Shown here in pieces: positions 1 through 9,524 of a stretch of DNA of 38,339 nt; the stretch's first letter is position 1; every line of letters begins with the position of its first letter. Origin of the DNA: Gammaproteobacteria bacterium (GTDB lineage: Bacteria > Pseudomonadota > Gammaproteobacteria > GCA-001735895). The stretch is taken from NCBI GenBank assembly GCA_009937625.1, contig JAACFA010000033.1:1-38339 (forward strand). The letters are read 5' to 3'. The position numbers and the translations under genes were made by a program. The notes beneath the pieces were generated by a model that saw only the letters and a list, made by a program, of their open reading frames with translations, did no database searches and was not told the DNA's origin.

Positions 1-1700
1 CCTGGCGCCGGGCGATGCGCCTCGAGCTGGAATTCCAGGAAAGTGAAAAGCGCTGCCAAAACCTGCTATCCAATTCCAAGGACGCGGTCGCCTATGTGCA
101 TGAAGGCATGCACATCTACGCCAACCAGGTCTACATGGACCTGTTCGGACACCCAGATTTCGACGAACTCGAAGGCACCCCGATCATCGATATGGTCGAT
201 GCTTCGCAGCAGAGCGAGTTGAAGACCTTCCTGCGCAACCTGAGTAGGAACGAGAACGAAACCAACGAGCTCGAGCTGCAGCTGATTCACAGCAGCGGCG
301 AGAAAATTTCGGCGACGCTGGAGTTTTCTCGTGCCAGTTACGAAGGCGAACCCTGCACCCAGATCCTGATCCGCTCGAGCGCCGATACCTCCGAACTCGA
401 AGAGCAAATCAACTATCTGCATCAACACGATCTGATTACCGGCTTATTCAATCGCCAGCATTTCGTGGATGAACTGAGAACCTGGATCACCCAGGCGATT
501 AACGGTATGCACAAGTCATTCGTCGTTTATGTCGCAATCGATAACTTCCAGTCAATTCGCGACATGGTCGGCATCTCGGGATGCGATACGTTGATTACCG
601 ACGTTGCCCGTATTCTACAGGACAACGCCAACGACGAGGATATAGTGGCGCGTTTTGGCGCCTATTCCTATACCTGTCTCGCCAAGTACAGCGATAAGGA
701 GCAGGCCGAGGCCTACGCCGCGAAAATCCCCGAACTGGTGGAACAGCACATCTCGGAAATCGGTAATCAGTCGATCAGCGCAACCTGCAGCGCCGCGGTT
801 GTTTTCATCGACGAGAATTCACCGGATAATCCGAATGAAATCATTTCGCGCGCTGAAAAAACCTGTGACGAAGTACAGGCCGCCGGTGGCAACGGTGCTA
901 AAACACATATCCCGAAAGCCGGGGAATTGACCCAGGAAGAGGAAGATGGCTTAACCGCCGACCTGATCAAGGATGCGCTCAACCATAACCGTATTCGCGG
1001 CCTGTATCAGCCGATCGTCGGGGTCAAGGCGCAGGGCGGCGAGCGTTATATTTCGAGCCTCGAAATCACTTTCGAAGACGGCCAAGCGATACAGGAAGCG
1101 GACTACCGGGCGGCGGCGGAACGCACCGGCACCGCTAAGATGCTCGATCGCTGGAGAATTCTGCACGCGATTAAAAAAATCGGCGATACCAGCCGGGCCG
1201 GTCGCGAGATCGAATTCTTTCTGCCGCTTAGCGCTGATTCGGTAAAGGACCCCGGTCTTGCCAAGTGGGTATCCGAAAACCTGACCAAGTCGAAAATCAA
1301 CGGTGAACAGCTGGTTTTCATGATCGACGAGGCGCTGGCGGTAAACCAGCTCAAGGCCGCCAAGGCTCTGGCCAAGGCTTTGCAGCAAATCCATTGCCAG
1401 TTCGCGCTCGACGAATTCGGCACCGGCATCAATCCATTCCAGCTGGTCAAGCATATCGATGCAGACTACGTGCGCGTCAACCATGTCTACATGGATAACC
1501 TGGCGCACAACGACGAGAACCAGGAAAGTATTCGCGAACTCGCCTACCAGGCGGTAGATATGGGAATCAACACTATCACGCCAGGGGTAACGGATGCGGC
1601 GGTGCTCAGCGTGCTGTGGACGCTCAACGTCGATTTTGTCCAGGGTGACTTCCTGCAGCCCCCGCAAAGAGAGCTCAACTACGACTTCAGCTCTATGTAG
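1..1700 (+). CDS. FimX-like PAS/GGDEF/EAL signalling protein, N-terminus outside the window
   Basis: The frame is open to the window edge, with codons W-R-R-A before the ATG at 15, so the gene starts upstream. FimX proteins usually begin with a receiver domain, which would be missing here. A coiled-coil linker is followed by a PAS domain (roughly residues 15-125 from the ATG), with the family phrase DAVAYVHEGMHIYANQ. A GGDEF domain follows, opening with GLFNRQHF, but its signature is degenerate: RFGAYSY where an active enzyme has RFGGDEF. The C-terminal EAL domain starts at LYQPIV. Its ExL position reads YISSL and the DDFG motif reads DEFGTG, so both catalytic activities are probably lost. 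The ending NYDFSSM also resembles FimX. Such proteins bind c-di-GMP and control type IV pili and polarity. The role here is inferred from domain layout and degeneracy. Confidence 0.85.
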   Translation, partial: WRRAMRLELEFQESEKRCQNLLSNSKDAVAYVHEGMHIYANQVYMDLFGHPDFDELEGTPIIDMVDASQQSELKTFLRNLSRNENETNELELQLIHSSGEKISATLEFSRASYEGEPCTQILIRSSADTSELEEQINYLHQHDLITGLFNRQHFVDELRTWITQAINGMHKSFVVYVAIDNFQSIRDMVGISGCDTLITDVARILQDNANDEDIVARFGAYSYTCLAKYSDKEQAEAYAAKIPELVEQHISEIGNQSISATCSAAVVFIDENSPDNPNEIISRAEKTCDEVQAAGGNGAKTHIPKAGELTQEEEDGLTADLIKDALNHNRIRGLYQPIVGVKAQGGERYISSLEITFEDGQAIQEADYRAAAERTGTAKMLDRWRILHAIKKIGDTSRAGREIEFFLPLSADSVKDPGLAKWVSENLTKSKINGEQLVFMIDEALAVNQLKAAKALAKALQQIHCQFALDEFGTGINPFQLVKHIDADYVRVNHVYMDNLAHNDENQESIRELAYQAVDMGINTITPGVTDAAVLSVLWTLNVDFVQGDFLQPPQRELNYDFSSM

Positions 1701-1776
1701 CTCGTTAGCCCGGTTTTTAGTTACCTGAACGGCGAGCGAGGTTCCATTCAATCCGTGGCCAATTCTGCTAACTGCG

Positions 1777-1782
1777 TATAAT
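1777..1782 (+). promoter_or_regulatory. Candidate -10 element upstream of the 1819 gene
   Basis: A perfect TATAAT lies 36 nt before the ATG at 1819, in the gap after the FimX-like gene. The region 17 nt upstream (around 1754, CGTGGC) does not resemble a -35 box. A start of transcription near 1790 would leave a leader of about 30 nt containing a GAGGT ribosome site. Confidence 0.4.
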
Positions 1783-1818
1783 GGCTCATCTCAGGCAACG
1801 CAATCTGACGAGGTTCTT

Positions 1819-2372
1819 ATGCGCACGCTCGAAGAAATCATTGGAGACATCCGGGAACTCGAACAGGAGTTGCTGCAGGAGCTGCAAAAAAAGCAGGACG
1901 AGAAGAAACCCGACGCTACCACAAGACGCTTGCCAAGAAGCTGGGCAGGTATTTCGCCGAGGCGCAGCTGCTACATATTCTGACCGCACCGGTGATATAC
2001 ATGTGCCTATTTCCGGCGCTGTTCATGGACCTGGTGGTCACCATTTACCAGGCAATCTGTTTCCGGGCCTACGGTATTCCTCGTGTGGTTCGCGGCGATT
2101 ATTTCGTCATCGATCGGCATAACCTGCAGTACCTGAACCCCGTGGAAAAAATGAACTGTATCTACTGCGGTTACTTCAACGGACTGATTGCCTACGTGCA
2201 GGAAATCGCCGCGCGCACCGAGCAGTACTGGTGTCCGATCAAGCACGCCCGCAAGCTCGCCAGCATACACAGCCGCTATTACAAGTTTATCGAGTACGGC
2301 GACAGCGCGACTTACCAGGACAGGCTCGAAGAAGTACGCCGCGATCTTAGCGATTTACAACCCGGGGGTTAA
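1819..2372 (+). pseudogene. Conserved proteobacterial membrane-associated protein, reading frame broken near 1900
   Basis: The ATG at 1819, preceded by GAGGT, opens a coiled-coil-like N-terminus (MRTLEEIIGDIRELEQELLQ...). That frame soon runs out near 1980. The rest of the protein is in the -1 frame from about 1914 (RRYHKTLAKKLGRYFAEAQ) to 2372. It contains a hydrophobic stretch (LTAPVIYMCLFPALFMDLV), then YGIPRV, a DYFVIDRHNLQYLN segment and a Cys-containing NCIYCGYFNGLIAYVQEIAAR block. I recognise this as a conserved family of unknown function in beta/gammaproteobacteria. Homologues, as I recall them, have about 14 more residues between the coiled coil and RRYHK. A deletion of about 40 or 43 nt would explain both the shift and the short linker. 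A slippery A-AAA-AAG heptamer at 1887-1893 lies in the correct frame for a -1 slip and is the rival explanation. Confidence 0.7.
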
Positions 2373-2437
2373 ATCGCCACGCCATGCATGCAACCGCATA
2401 GACTGGCTTTGAATGATTTCGTTTTCGCTGTCCGTGA

Positions 2438-3370
2438 TCACGGCTGGCTGGTAAACCTGATCGCATCGTCAGCGGGACGCGGCCAGAAACCATCGATAAG
2501 CGCATGCTTTTCCTCGAGCCAGGGCCGGATCTCGTTAAATACATCCTCGTAGTGATACCAGGGCACCCAGGGCATCATGTGATGAATCAGGTGGTAGTTC
2601 TGCCCCTGGGTTAACAGGTTCCCTCCGCGCCACAGGGAACAGCGGGTATCGTGATAGCGCCCGGTGATACTGTGGGGATGATGCGGTACCCAGGTGAACA
2701 AGACCAGCATTACCGTATAGCCGACAAAAAACGGTACAAACCATAAAACCAGTAATTCATAGGCATAGCCCAGAACAACAGTTACCCCTACCAGCGCTAC
2801 CAGCAAAACAAAACTTGCGTAGGAAAAATAGCGCTGCCAGCGCGGCAGCCCGTGTTCGATGCAAAGCCGATACTGCTCAACGGGATTGAACTGGCTCAGG
2901 ATTGCGAGCGGGATTTTCCAGAAGGTAACCACGCCGAAACTGCCGCGTGCATAAATGTCAGGATCGTCTTCCGAATTACATTTCCTATGATGCACGATAT
3001 GCGAACTGCGATGAGGAAAAATCAATAACCACAGCGGGATTGCAGCCAAAAAAGCAGCGCTCATGTTGATCCAGCTTAACGGCGATTTTTTACTGACGAT
3101 ATTGTCATGCACGCCTTCATGGACCACCGTATAGGTTGCGTAAAGAATGATGCCATTGGTCAGAGCGCCGACCCACATCGGCACATTGCCGCTAATGGCA
3201 AGATAACTGGAAACCACCAGCCCAAGATAAACAGCAGCGAGCAACACCAGTGTCGGCACGGCCAACTCGGGCGCATAGCGCCGACCGATTTCGATCTCCT
3301 TTCTGATACTGGACCTGGTCATACCAAACTGAGAAACAATGTTGATTGCAAATCGTTTAGGCCACTTCAA
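2438..3370 (-). CDS. Membrane fatty-acid desaturase / beta-carotene hydroxylase-like di-iron protein
   Basis: The 310-residue membrane protein has the three histidine clusters of the integral-membrane desaturase superfamily: HEGVH (residues 84-88), HRSSHIVHH (120-128) and HLIHH (260-264), with further histidines at 230-233. These ligate a di-iron centre that uses O2 to desaturate or hydroxylate a lipid. The third box context (NYHLIHHMMPWVPWYHY) resembles CrtR-type carotenoid hydroxylases more than plain acyl-lipid desaturases. Hydrophobic segments lie at about 39-60, 66-83, 103-118, 182-200 and 205-226. The substrate cannot be told from sequence. The longest frame starts at a TTG (3370) with a weak ribosome site; an ATG at 3322 is an alternative. 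The gene is convergent with the 1819 gene and has no carotenoid genes beside it. Confidence 0.8.
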   Translation of the reverse strand: MKWPKRFAINIVSQFGMTRSSIRKEIEIGRRYAPELAVPTLVLLAAVYLGLVVSSYLAISGNVPMWVGALTNGIILYATYTVVHEGVHDNIVSKKSPLSWINMSAAFLAAIPLWLLIFPHRSSHIVHHRKCNSEDDPDIYARGSFGVVTFWKIPLAILSQFNPVEQYRLCIEHGLPRWQRYFSYASFVLLVALVGVTVVLGYAYELLVLWFVPFFVGYTVMLVLFTWVPHHPHSITGRYHDTRCSLWRGGNLLTQGQNYHLIHHMMPWVPWYHYEDVFNEIRPWLEEKHALIDGFWPRPADDAIRFTSQP

Positions 3371-3460
3371 TTATCTTTCAGTGGTAACACCAGTTTATTT
3401 GCCCAACCGTTTTGTAGTCAATTTAAGCATGCTTGCGTATCCCGCCTTTTTGCCCGGAAA

Positions 3461-3474
3461 CTGATTCAGGTCAA
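3461..3474 (-). promoter_or_regulatory. FNR/Anr-like dyad upstream of the desaturase gene
   Basis: The 14-mer CTGATTCAGGTCAA matches the FNR consensus TTGAT-N4-ATCAA with one mismatch in each half-site. It lies about 90 nt upstream of the O2-dependent desaturase. The position and the oxygen-using product make redox control plausible. A two-mismatch match can also occur by chance. Confidence 0.25.
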
Positions 3475-3543
3475 AGGGTAAGGAAAGCTCCGGCTGTGGA
3501 GCGTAACCGACGGTACTGGTCGGACATCTGACGATTGGCGTAT

Positions 3544-4390
3544 TTAGAAATGATTTTGGCCCGTACCGGCGAGCAGGCGCTGAATGCGCTTCTCGAGCGG
3601 CGGATGGGTTCCCAGCAGCGCCGCCATGGTAGTTTTACCACTGATACCGAAACTGGCTATTTCGCCCGGCAACGAGGGTTCTTCATGCGTGCGACGTAAT
3701 CGTTCGAGCGCGGCGACCATTTTTTCGCGGCCGGCGAGATTTGCTCCTCCAGCATCGGCCCGGAATTCCCGGTGACGGGAAAACCAGGCGGCGATCATGG
3801 CCGCCAGAATACCCAGCACAATCTCGGCCACGATCGAACCGATCCAGAATCCGGGGCCAATCCCACGCTCGATACGGAAAACGACGCGATCGATCATGAT
3901 GCCGATCAGGCGCGAAAAGAAGATCACGAAAGTATTCAAAATCCCCTGCAGCAAGCCCATGGTTACCATGTCACCATTGGCGACATGCGATACTTCGTGG
4001 CCGAGCACAGCCTCTACCTCGTCACGCGACATACCCCTTAACAGGCCTGTGCTGACCGCTACCAGGGCGTTATTGCGATTCATGCCGGTAGCGAACGCAT
4101 TCATCGAGGGCGATTCGAAAATGCCGACCTCGGGCATACCTATGCCGGCCTGGCGGGGTTTCGATCAGTTGCACCCGCATCGAGCGTTTAGCCATCATCT
4201 TGGACATGGCCAGGGAAATAAACGAGCCGGCAAATCCCATGATAGCGGCCATCAGCAGCAGCCCGTTAAGCTGAAACACGCCGCCCTGGCTAGCCAGGTA
4301 AGCATCGACGCCAAGCAGGCGCATCGACACGCTAAGCACGGCGAGCACACCGAAGTTAGCGAGTAGGAAAAGGGTAATACGAGTAAACAT
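3544..4390 (-). pseudogene. htpX: Protease HtpX (M48 family), reading frame broken near 4155
   Basis: HtpX is an inner-membrane zinc metalloprotease that degrades misfolded membrane proteins. The N-terminal part, from an ATG at 4390, has two membrane helices and SKMMAKRSMRVQLIETP. The rest is in another frame, from RQAGIGMPEVG: it has NAFATGMNRNNALVAVSTGLL, the zinc motif HEVSH, two further membrane segments, the glutamate region SRHREFRADAGGANLAGREKM and a C-terminal HPPLEKRI. Family members have about 16 residues (E. coli RNERERWLVNTVATQA) between these parts. They are absent here, together with a +1 shift, consistent with loss of about 50 nt. Restoring them gives about 298 aa against 293 in E. 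coli. If real, the protease is dead, because all zinc ligands lie after the break. Given similar breaks in essential genes nearby, an assembly artefact is more likely. Confidence 0.88.
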
Positions 4391-4489
4391 CAATCGTCGG
4401 CCATGCGTTTGAACATGGGGCGAAACATAGGGGTCAACGAGCCCTATTTCAACCCGGGTTGATTGACCGGGCCCGGGCGAAATACCTCC

Positions 4490-6665
4490 CTAGTCGATTA
4501 CTTCGATCGCGGTGACATTCTGGTAACCGCGCGGCAACTTGCGCCCGCGCTTACCACGCTCGATACGATACTCTTCGAGTTCTTTCAGACTCATGGTCTT
4601 GTACTTCTTACCGCAATGGATAACCAGTTTCTGCTTGCCGCCGAGGCAGGTGACGAAAGCAATCTCTTCTTCACCGGACTTGATGCGCCTGGGGGGAATC
4701 CCCTGAATTTTGTTGCCCTTGCCTTTAGCCAGCTGCGGTACCGATCTCACCTCGAGCAGGGCGATATAACCGTCGCTGGTGATCGAGACCAGCTGATCGG
4801 CATCGTAATCGGTTACCGCCGTAACCGGCATCAGCTGCGCTCCCCCCGGCAGACTGATCTGCGCCTTGCCGTTTTTACTACGGGTCAACATATCGGCAAA
4901 CTTGCAGACATAGCCGTAGCCATGCGACGACGACATCAGGAATTGATCGTCATCGTGACCCATGATGCAGCTTTTGAACTCGGCGCCACTGGCAGGCTTG
5001 AATCGACCCGTCAGCGGTTCGCCCTGCCCGCGCGCCGATGGCAGCGTATGAGCGGTGAGCGCATAGGCGCGGCCGAAGGAATCCACGAATACCACGCTCT
5101 GGTTACTCTTGCCCTGTGCCATGTCCTGGTAACCGTCGCCGGATTTATAACTCAGGCTGCGCGGATCGATATCGTGCCCCTTGGCGGCGCGCACCCAGCC
5201 CTTGCTCGACAGCACCACGGTTAGCGCTTCGGACGGTACCAGGTCGGATTCGTCGAGCGCGCGCGCGGCCTCGCGGCTGACGATTGGCGAGCGCCGCTCG
5301 TCGCCATAGGTTTCCGCATCCTGCTGGATCTCGTTTTTGATCAGGGTCTTGATACGACGTTCAGAACCGAGCAGTTTCTCGAGCTCCTTCTTCTCTGCGC
5401 TGAGTTCATCCTGCTCGCTTCGAATTTTCATCTCTTCGAGTTTGGCGAGATGGCGCAGCTTGGTTTCGAGTATCGCCTCGGCCTGGATATCGCTGATCTT
5501 GAACGTCTTGATCAACTCCTGCTTGGGATCGTCCTCCTCGCGCACGATGCGGATCACTTCATCGAGGTTCAGAAAGGCGATCAACAGGCCTTCGAGCACG
5601 TGCAGCCGCGCATCGACCTTGTCAAGCCTCCACTGTAAACGCCGACGCACGGTCGTGACCCTGAACGCGATCCATTCCTGCAGGATCTGCTTCAGGTTTT
5701 TGACCTGCGGTCTGCCGTTGGTGCCGATCATGTTCATGTTGACGCGGTAGGTGCGCTCGAGATCGGTGGTCGCGAACAGGTGCCCCATCAGGGGTGGGAT
5801 TCTCGTGATCGGACTCGTCGCGCAGGTCATCCACCATCGGCAGCTTCTTGGCCAGCATCTGTTGCGCTATCTGCTCCATGACCCGGGCGCCGGAAACCTG
5901 GTGCGGCAATGCGGTGACGATAATATCGCCGTCCTCGCGTTCGAACACCGCGCGCATTCGGATCGAACCGTGGCCGCTTTCATACAGGCTGCGTAACTCT
6001 TCCTGCGGCGTGATGACTTCCGCCTCGGTAGGGTAGTCGGGCCCCTTGACGTGTTCGAGTAGATCGTCGAGCGGGGTCTTGGCCTTGTCCAGCAGCATCA
6101 CGCAGGCCCTGGCAATCTCGCGCAAGTTATGCGGTGGCAGGTCGGTCGCCATGCCAACCGCGATACCGGTAGTGCCGTTTAATAGAATATGAGGCAAGCG
6201 GGCCGGCAACAACGACGGCTCCTGCATGGTGCCGTCGAAATTAGCGATCCAGTCGACCGTACCCTGGTCGAGCTCCTGCAGCAATACCCGGGCGAATGCC
6301 GACAGCCGCGATTCGGTATAGCGCATCGCGGCGAAAGACTTGGGATCGTCGGGAGAGCCGAAATTACCCTGCCCGTCGATCAGCGGGTAGCGGTAAGAAA
6401 ACGCCTGCGCCATCAGCACCATCGCCTCGTAACAGGCGCTGTCGCCATGCGGATGGTACTTACCCAGCACATCGCCGACGGTACGCGCCGGTTCCGACAT
6501 CGCGTAAATGATACGCCGCTGAACCGGCTTCAGCCCATCGCCGATATGCGGCAGGGCGCGATCGAGAATCACGTACATCGAGTAGTCGAGATAGGCCTTC
6601 TCGGTAAAGACGTGAAGCGGCTGTTGTTCGACGCCCTCGTAATCGAGCTCCATGTTTTCGCTCAT
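4490..6665 (-). pseudogene. parC: DNA topoisomerase IV subunit A (ParC), with two small deletions
   Basis: ParC is the DNA-cleaving subunit of topoisomerase IV, which decatenates daughter chromosomes. The ATG at 6665 overlaps the parE stop by 4 nt (ATGA). The N-terminal part has [31 protein letters not shown] and the catalytic tyrosine in AAMRYTESR (Y116 as read). The gene is damaged twice. At about 6490, MSE is followed directly by ARTVGDVLG; the roughly 11 conserved residues between (E. coli LGLNASAKFKKS) are missing in frame. At about 5790, DESDHENPT is cut from [10 protein letters not shown], losing about 44 nt and shifting frame. The remainder, with the C-terminal beta-pinwheel ([22 protein letters not shown]), runs to 4490. 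Adding 33 and 44 nt back gives 750 residues against 752 in E. coli. An essential gene broken twice points to sequence error. GC-rich dyads (palindrome at 4449-4462) follow the stop without a T-run. Confidence 0.93.
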
Positions 6666-8548
6666 ACTTCGGCCAGGTCTCCCTTGGTTTGCAGCCAGTC
6701 CTTGCGATCGGCGGCGCGCTTCTTCGCCAGCATCATGTCCATGATCTTGAAAGTCTTGTCACCGGGCGCGATGGTAAGCTGCGCCAGGCGGCGCGTGTCC
6801 GGCGCAATAGCGCTCTCGCGCAACTGCATCGGGTTCATTTCGCCGAGGCCCTTGAACCGGGTTACGCTAACCTTGCCCTTGCGCTTTTCCGCGGCGATAC
6901 GATCGAGAATGCCGTCGCGTTCCGCTTCGTCCAGTGCATAGTACTTGTCCTTGGCGATGTCGATCCGGTACAGCGGCGGTTTGGCCACATAGACGTGCCC
7001 TTTCTCGACCAGCGGCCGGAAATGTCGCAGAAACAGCGCGCACAACAGGGTTGCGATATGGGCACCGTCGGAATCGGCATCGGCGAGAATACAAATTTTA
7101 CCGTAGCGCAGGTTAGCCAGGTTATCGGACGCCGGTTCGACGCCGATCGCGACCGATATATCGTGCACTTCCTGCGACGCCAGCACCTGGTCCGAGGGCA
7201 CTTCCCAGGTATTCAGAATCTTGCCGCGTAACGGCATGATCGCCTGGAACGCGCGGTCCCGCGCCTGCTTGGCCGAGCCACCGGCCGAGTCGCCCTCGAC
7301 CAGAAACAGCTCGGTACGCGCCACGTCCTGGCTGCTGCAATCCGACAGCTTTCCGGGCAGCGCCGGGCCGGTCGTAACCTTTTTCCGCACCACCTTCTTG
7401 GCGCTTTTGAGGCGGCTTTGCGCGCTGGAAATCGCCAGCTGCGCGAGCTGATCGCCGATATCGGCATGCTGGTTAAGCCACAGGCTGAAGGAATCCTTGG
7501 CCACGCCGGAAACGAAGGCCGCGGTTTCCCGCGAAGACAACCTTTCCTTGGTCTGGCCCGAAAACTGCGGATCCTCCATCTTGACCGAAAGCACGAAGCT
7601 GACCTTGTCCCAGACGTCGTCCGGCGAGAGCTTGACCCCGCGCGGCAACAGGTTGCGGAACTCGCAAAACTCGCGGATAGCGTCGGTGATGCCGGTGCGC
7701 AAGCCGTTGACATGCGTTCCACCCTGTGAGGTCGGAATCAGGTTGACATAACTCTCGGTGATCGACTCGCCACCCTGCGGCAGCCATGAAACCGCCCAGT
7801 CGACCGCCTCGTGCTCACCCTGCAACGAATTGAAGAACGGCTGCGGCGGCAATAGTTCGTAACCTTCGAGCGCCTCGAGCAGGTAATCGGACAATCCGTC
7901 TTCGTATAGCCACTCGACCGATTCCTTGGTTCTCTCGATATAGAATTTGACCCGCAGTCCCGGGCACAGCACCGCCTTGGCGCGCAGGATATGCTTGAGT
8001 CGCGTCACCGAAAAGCTTGGGCTGTCGAAGTACTTGGGGTCGGGCCAGAAGCGCAGGCTGGTTCCCGAGTTCTTCTTACCGACGGTGCCGGTCTGCGTCA
8101 GCTTGTCTTTCTTTTCGCCGCCGCGGAAGCTGATCGTGTATTCCTTGCCGTCGCGCCGCACGCGCACGTCGAGCTGTTTCGACAGGGCATTGACGACCGA
8201 AACCCCGACGCCGTGCAGGCCGCCCGAAAACTGGTAGTTCTTATTGGAGAACTTGCCCCCGGCATGCAGCTTGGTGAGGATTACTTCGACCCCGGGAATT
8301 TTTTGCTGCGGGTGGATATCGACCGGCATGCCGCGACCGTTATCGATCACGCTAAGCGACTGGTCGGCGTGCAAAATCACACCGATCTGCGTCGCGTAAC
8401 CGGCGATGGCTTCGTCGACACTATTGTCTATCACCTCCTGCGCGAGGTGATTGGGCCGGGTGGTGTCGGTATACATGCCCGGTCGTTTCCTGACCGGTTC
8501 GAGCCCCGTTAATACTTCGATCGAGGCGGCGTCGTACTGATTTTTCAA
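6662..8548 (-). CDS. parE: DNA topoisomerase IV subunit B (ParE)
   Basis: ParE is the ATPase subunit of topoisomerase IV and assembles with ParC as an A2B2 enzyme. The intact 628-residue protein matches E. coli ParE (630 aa) throughout. It has the GHKL ATPase motifs [22 protein letters not shown] and [15 protein letters not shown], the transducer segment QTKERLSS, and the TOPRIM motifs [19 protein letters not shown] and [12 protein letters not shown]. The C-terminus is the usual [18 protein letters not shown]. The start is a TTG at 8548: it places the N-terminus correctly, there is no in-frame ATG before the ATP-binding domain, and AGGAA lies about 9 nt upstream. It overlaps parC by 4 nt, so the two subunits are translationally coupled. 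TTG may keep expression low. Confidence 0.96.
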   Translation of the reverse strand: MKNQYDAASIEVLTGLEPVRKRPGMYTDTTRPNHLAQEVIDNSVDEAIAGYATQIGVILHADQSLSVIDNGRGMPVDIHPQQKIPGVEVILTKLHAGGKFSNKNYQFSGGLHGVGVSVVNALSKQLDVRVRRDGKEYTISFRGGEKKDKLTQTGTVGKKNSGTSLRFWPDPKYFDSPSFSVTRLKHILRAKAVLCPGLRVKFYIERTKESVEWLYEDGLSDYLLEALEGYELLPPQPFFNSLQGEHEAVDWAVSWLPQGGESITESYVNLIPTSQGGTHVNGLRTGITDAIREFCEFRNLLPRGVKLSPDDVWDKVSFVLSVKMEDPQFSGQTKERLSSRETAAFVSGVAKDSFSLWLNQHADIGDQLAQLAISSAQSRLKSAKKVVRKKVTTGPALPGKLSDCSSQDVARTELFLVEGDSAGGSAKQARDRAFQAIMPLRGKILNTWEVPSDQVLASQEVHDISVAIGVEPASDNLANLRYGKICILADADSDGAHIATLLCALFLRHFRPLVEKGHVYVAKPPLYRIDIAKDKYYALDEAERDGILDRIAAEKRKGKVSVTRFKGLGEMNPMQLRESAIAPDTRRLAQLTIAPGDKTFKIMDMMLAKKRAADRKDWLQTKGDLAEV

Positions 8549-8615
8549 AGGTGGTGGTTCCTGACTGTAAATCGATCTCGCATTCCCAGACCCTTGAACT
8601 CTAGGGCCATGAGCC

Positions 8616-8624
8616 TGATATAAT
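8616..8624 (+). promoter_or_regulatory. Extended -10 promoter of ybbN
   Basis: TGATATAAT is a perfect extended -10 (TG-N-TATAAT), 26 nt before the ybbN ATG. TTGAAC about 19 nt upstream could be a poorly spaced -35, which an extended -10 can tolerate. Transcription should start near 8631 and leave a leader of about 20 nt. Confidence 0.6.
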
Positions 8625-8650
8625 GCGCATCTTTTTTCAGGTTCTCTATT

Positions 8651-9514
8651 ATGAGCGAGTCACCCTACATTCACAATGTCGGTATGCAGAATTTCCAGCA
8701 ACTGGTGCTCGAAAAATCGATTAACAAGCCCGTACTGGTGGATTTCTGGGCCGACTGGTGCCAACCCTGCCAGACCATCATGCCGATGCTGGCAAAACTC
8801 GCCGAGGAATACGACGGCAAGTTCGAGCTGGCCAAAGTGAATGCCGACCAGGAACAGGAGCTGGCGGCGCATTTCGGTATCAAGAGCCTGCCCACGATGA
8901 AGCTCTTTTTCCAGGGGCAACTGGTCGACGAGCGAATGGGGGCGGTTCCGGAATCAGACATTCGCGCGATGCTCGACAAGCATATCGTTTCGGAGTCGGA
9001 CAAGTTCATGCAGGCGGCCATGATGGCCTACCAGCAAGGTCAGACCGAACAGGCGCTGGAGATGCTGAATCACGCGCTGGCGAACGATCCGGAGAACGCG
9101 CAACTCAAGGTGACCATCGCGCAAATCGTACACGCCCAGGGCGACACCGAGAGTGCGCTGGCGTTGCTGGACAGCCTCGACGAGGAAGGTGCAAAACTAG
9201 AAGCTGCGATAAAGTTGCGCGCCGAAATCAATCTCGCGGCCCAACTCGCCGACCTGCCACCGCTGGACGAGATCGAGCAGCGCCTGGCCACGAACCCAAA
9301 GGATCTCGAAGCCCTGATGCAAAAGAGCCGCCACCTGACCGCCCAGGGCGATTATGACGACGCGATGGAATGCCTGCTCGCCATCATGCGCATCGACCGC
9401 GGGTTCGAGGACGATGCCGGCCGTAAAGGTCTGCTCGAGCTTTTCGACATGCTCGGCGGCGAGCATCCGAGCGTGCAGAAATACCGCCGCAAACTGTTCA
9501 CGCTTTTACACTAA
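8651..9514 (+). CDS. ybbN: Thioredoxin-TPR chaperone YbbN (CnoX)
   Basis: The 287-residue protein has an N-terminal thioredoxin fold (residues about 10-110) with active site WADWCQPCQ and the cis-proline region KSLPTMKLFF. A helical TPR-like region (about 115-287) follows, built from repeats such as MMAYQQGQTEQALEMLNHALANDPENA. This layout is that of YbbN/CnoX, a holdase chaperone that protects clients from oxidation and hands them to GroEL and DnaK. E. coli CnoX has an SxxC site and no real reductase activity. Here both cysteines are present (CQPC), so some redox activity is possible. It has its own promoter and faces xerD across a perfect palindrome. Confidence 0.9.
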   Translation: MSESPYIHNVGMQNFQQLVLEKSINKPVLVDFWADWCQPCQTIMPMLAKLAEEYDGKFELAKVNADQEQELAAHFGIKSLPTMKLFFQGQLVDERMGAVPESDIRAMLDKHIVSESDKFMQAAMMAYQQGQTEQALEMLNHALANDPENAQLKVTIAQIVHAQGDTESALALLDSLDEEGAKLEAAIKLRAEINLAAQLADLPPLDEIEQRLATNPKDLEALMQKSRHLTAQGDYDDAMECLLAIMRIDRGFEDDAGRKGLLELFDMLGGEHPSVQKYRRKLFTLLH

Positions 9515-9524
9515 TTCTTTATAA

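Noticed and set aside
4449-4462. Palindrome TCAACCCGGGTTGA after parC as a terminator
   Set aside because: The GC-rich dyads around it are not followed by a T-run on the minus strand; kept only as a remark under parC.
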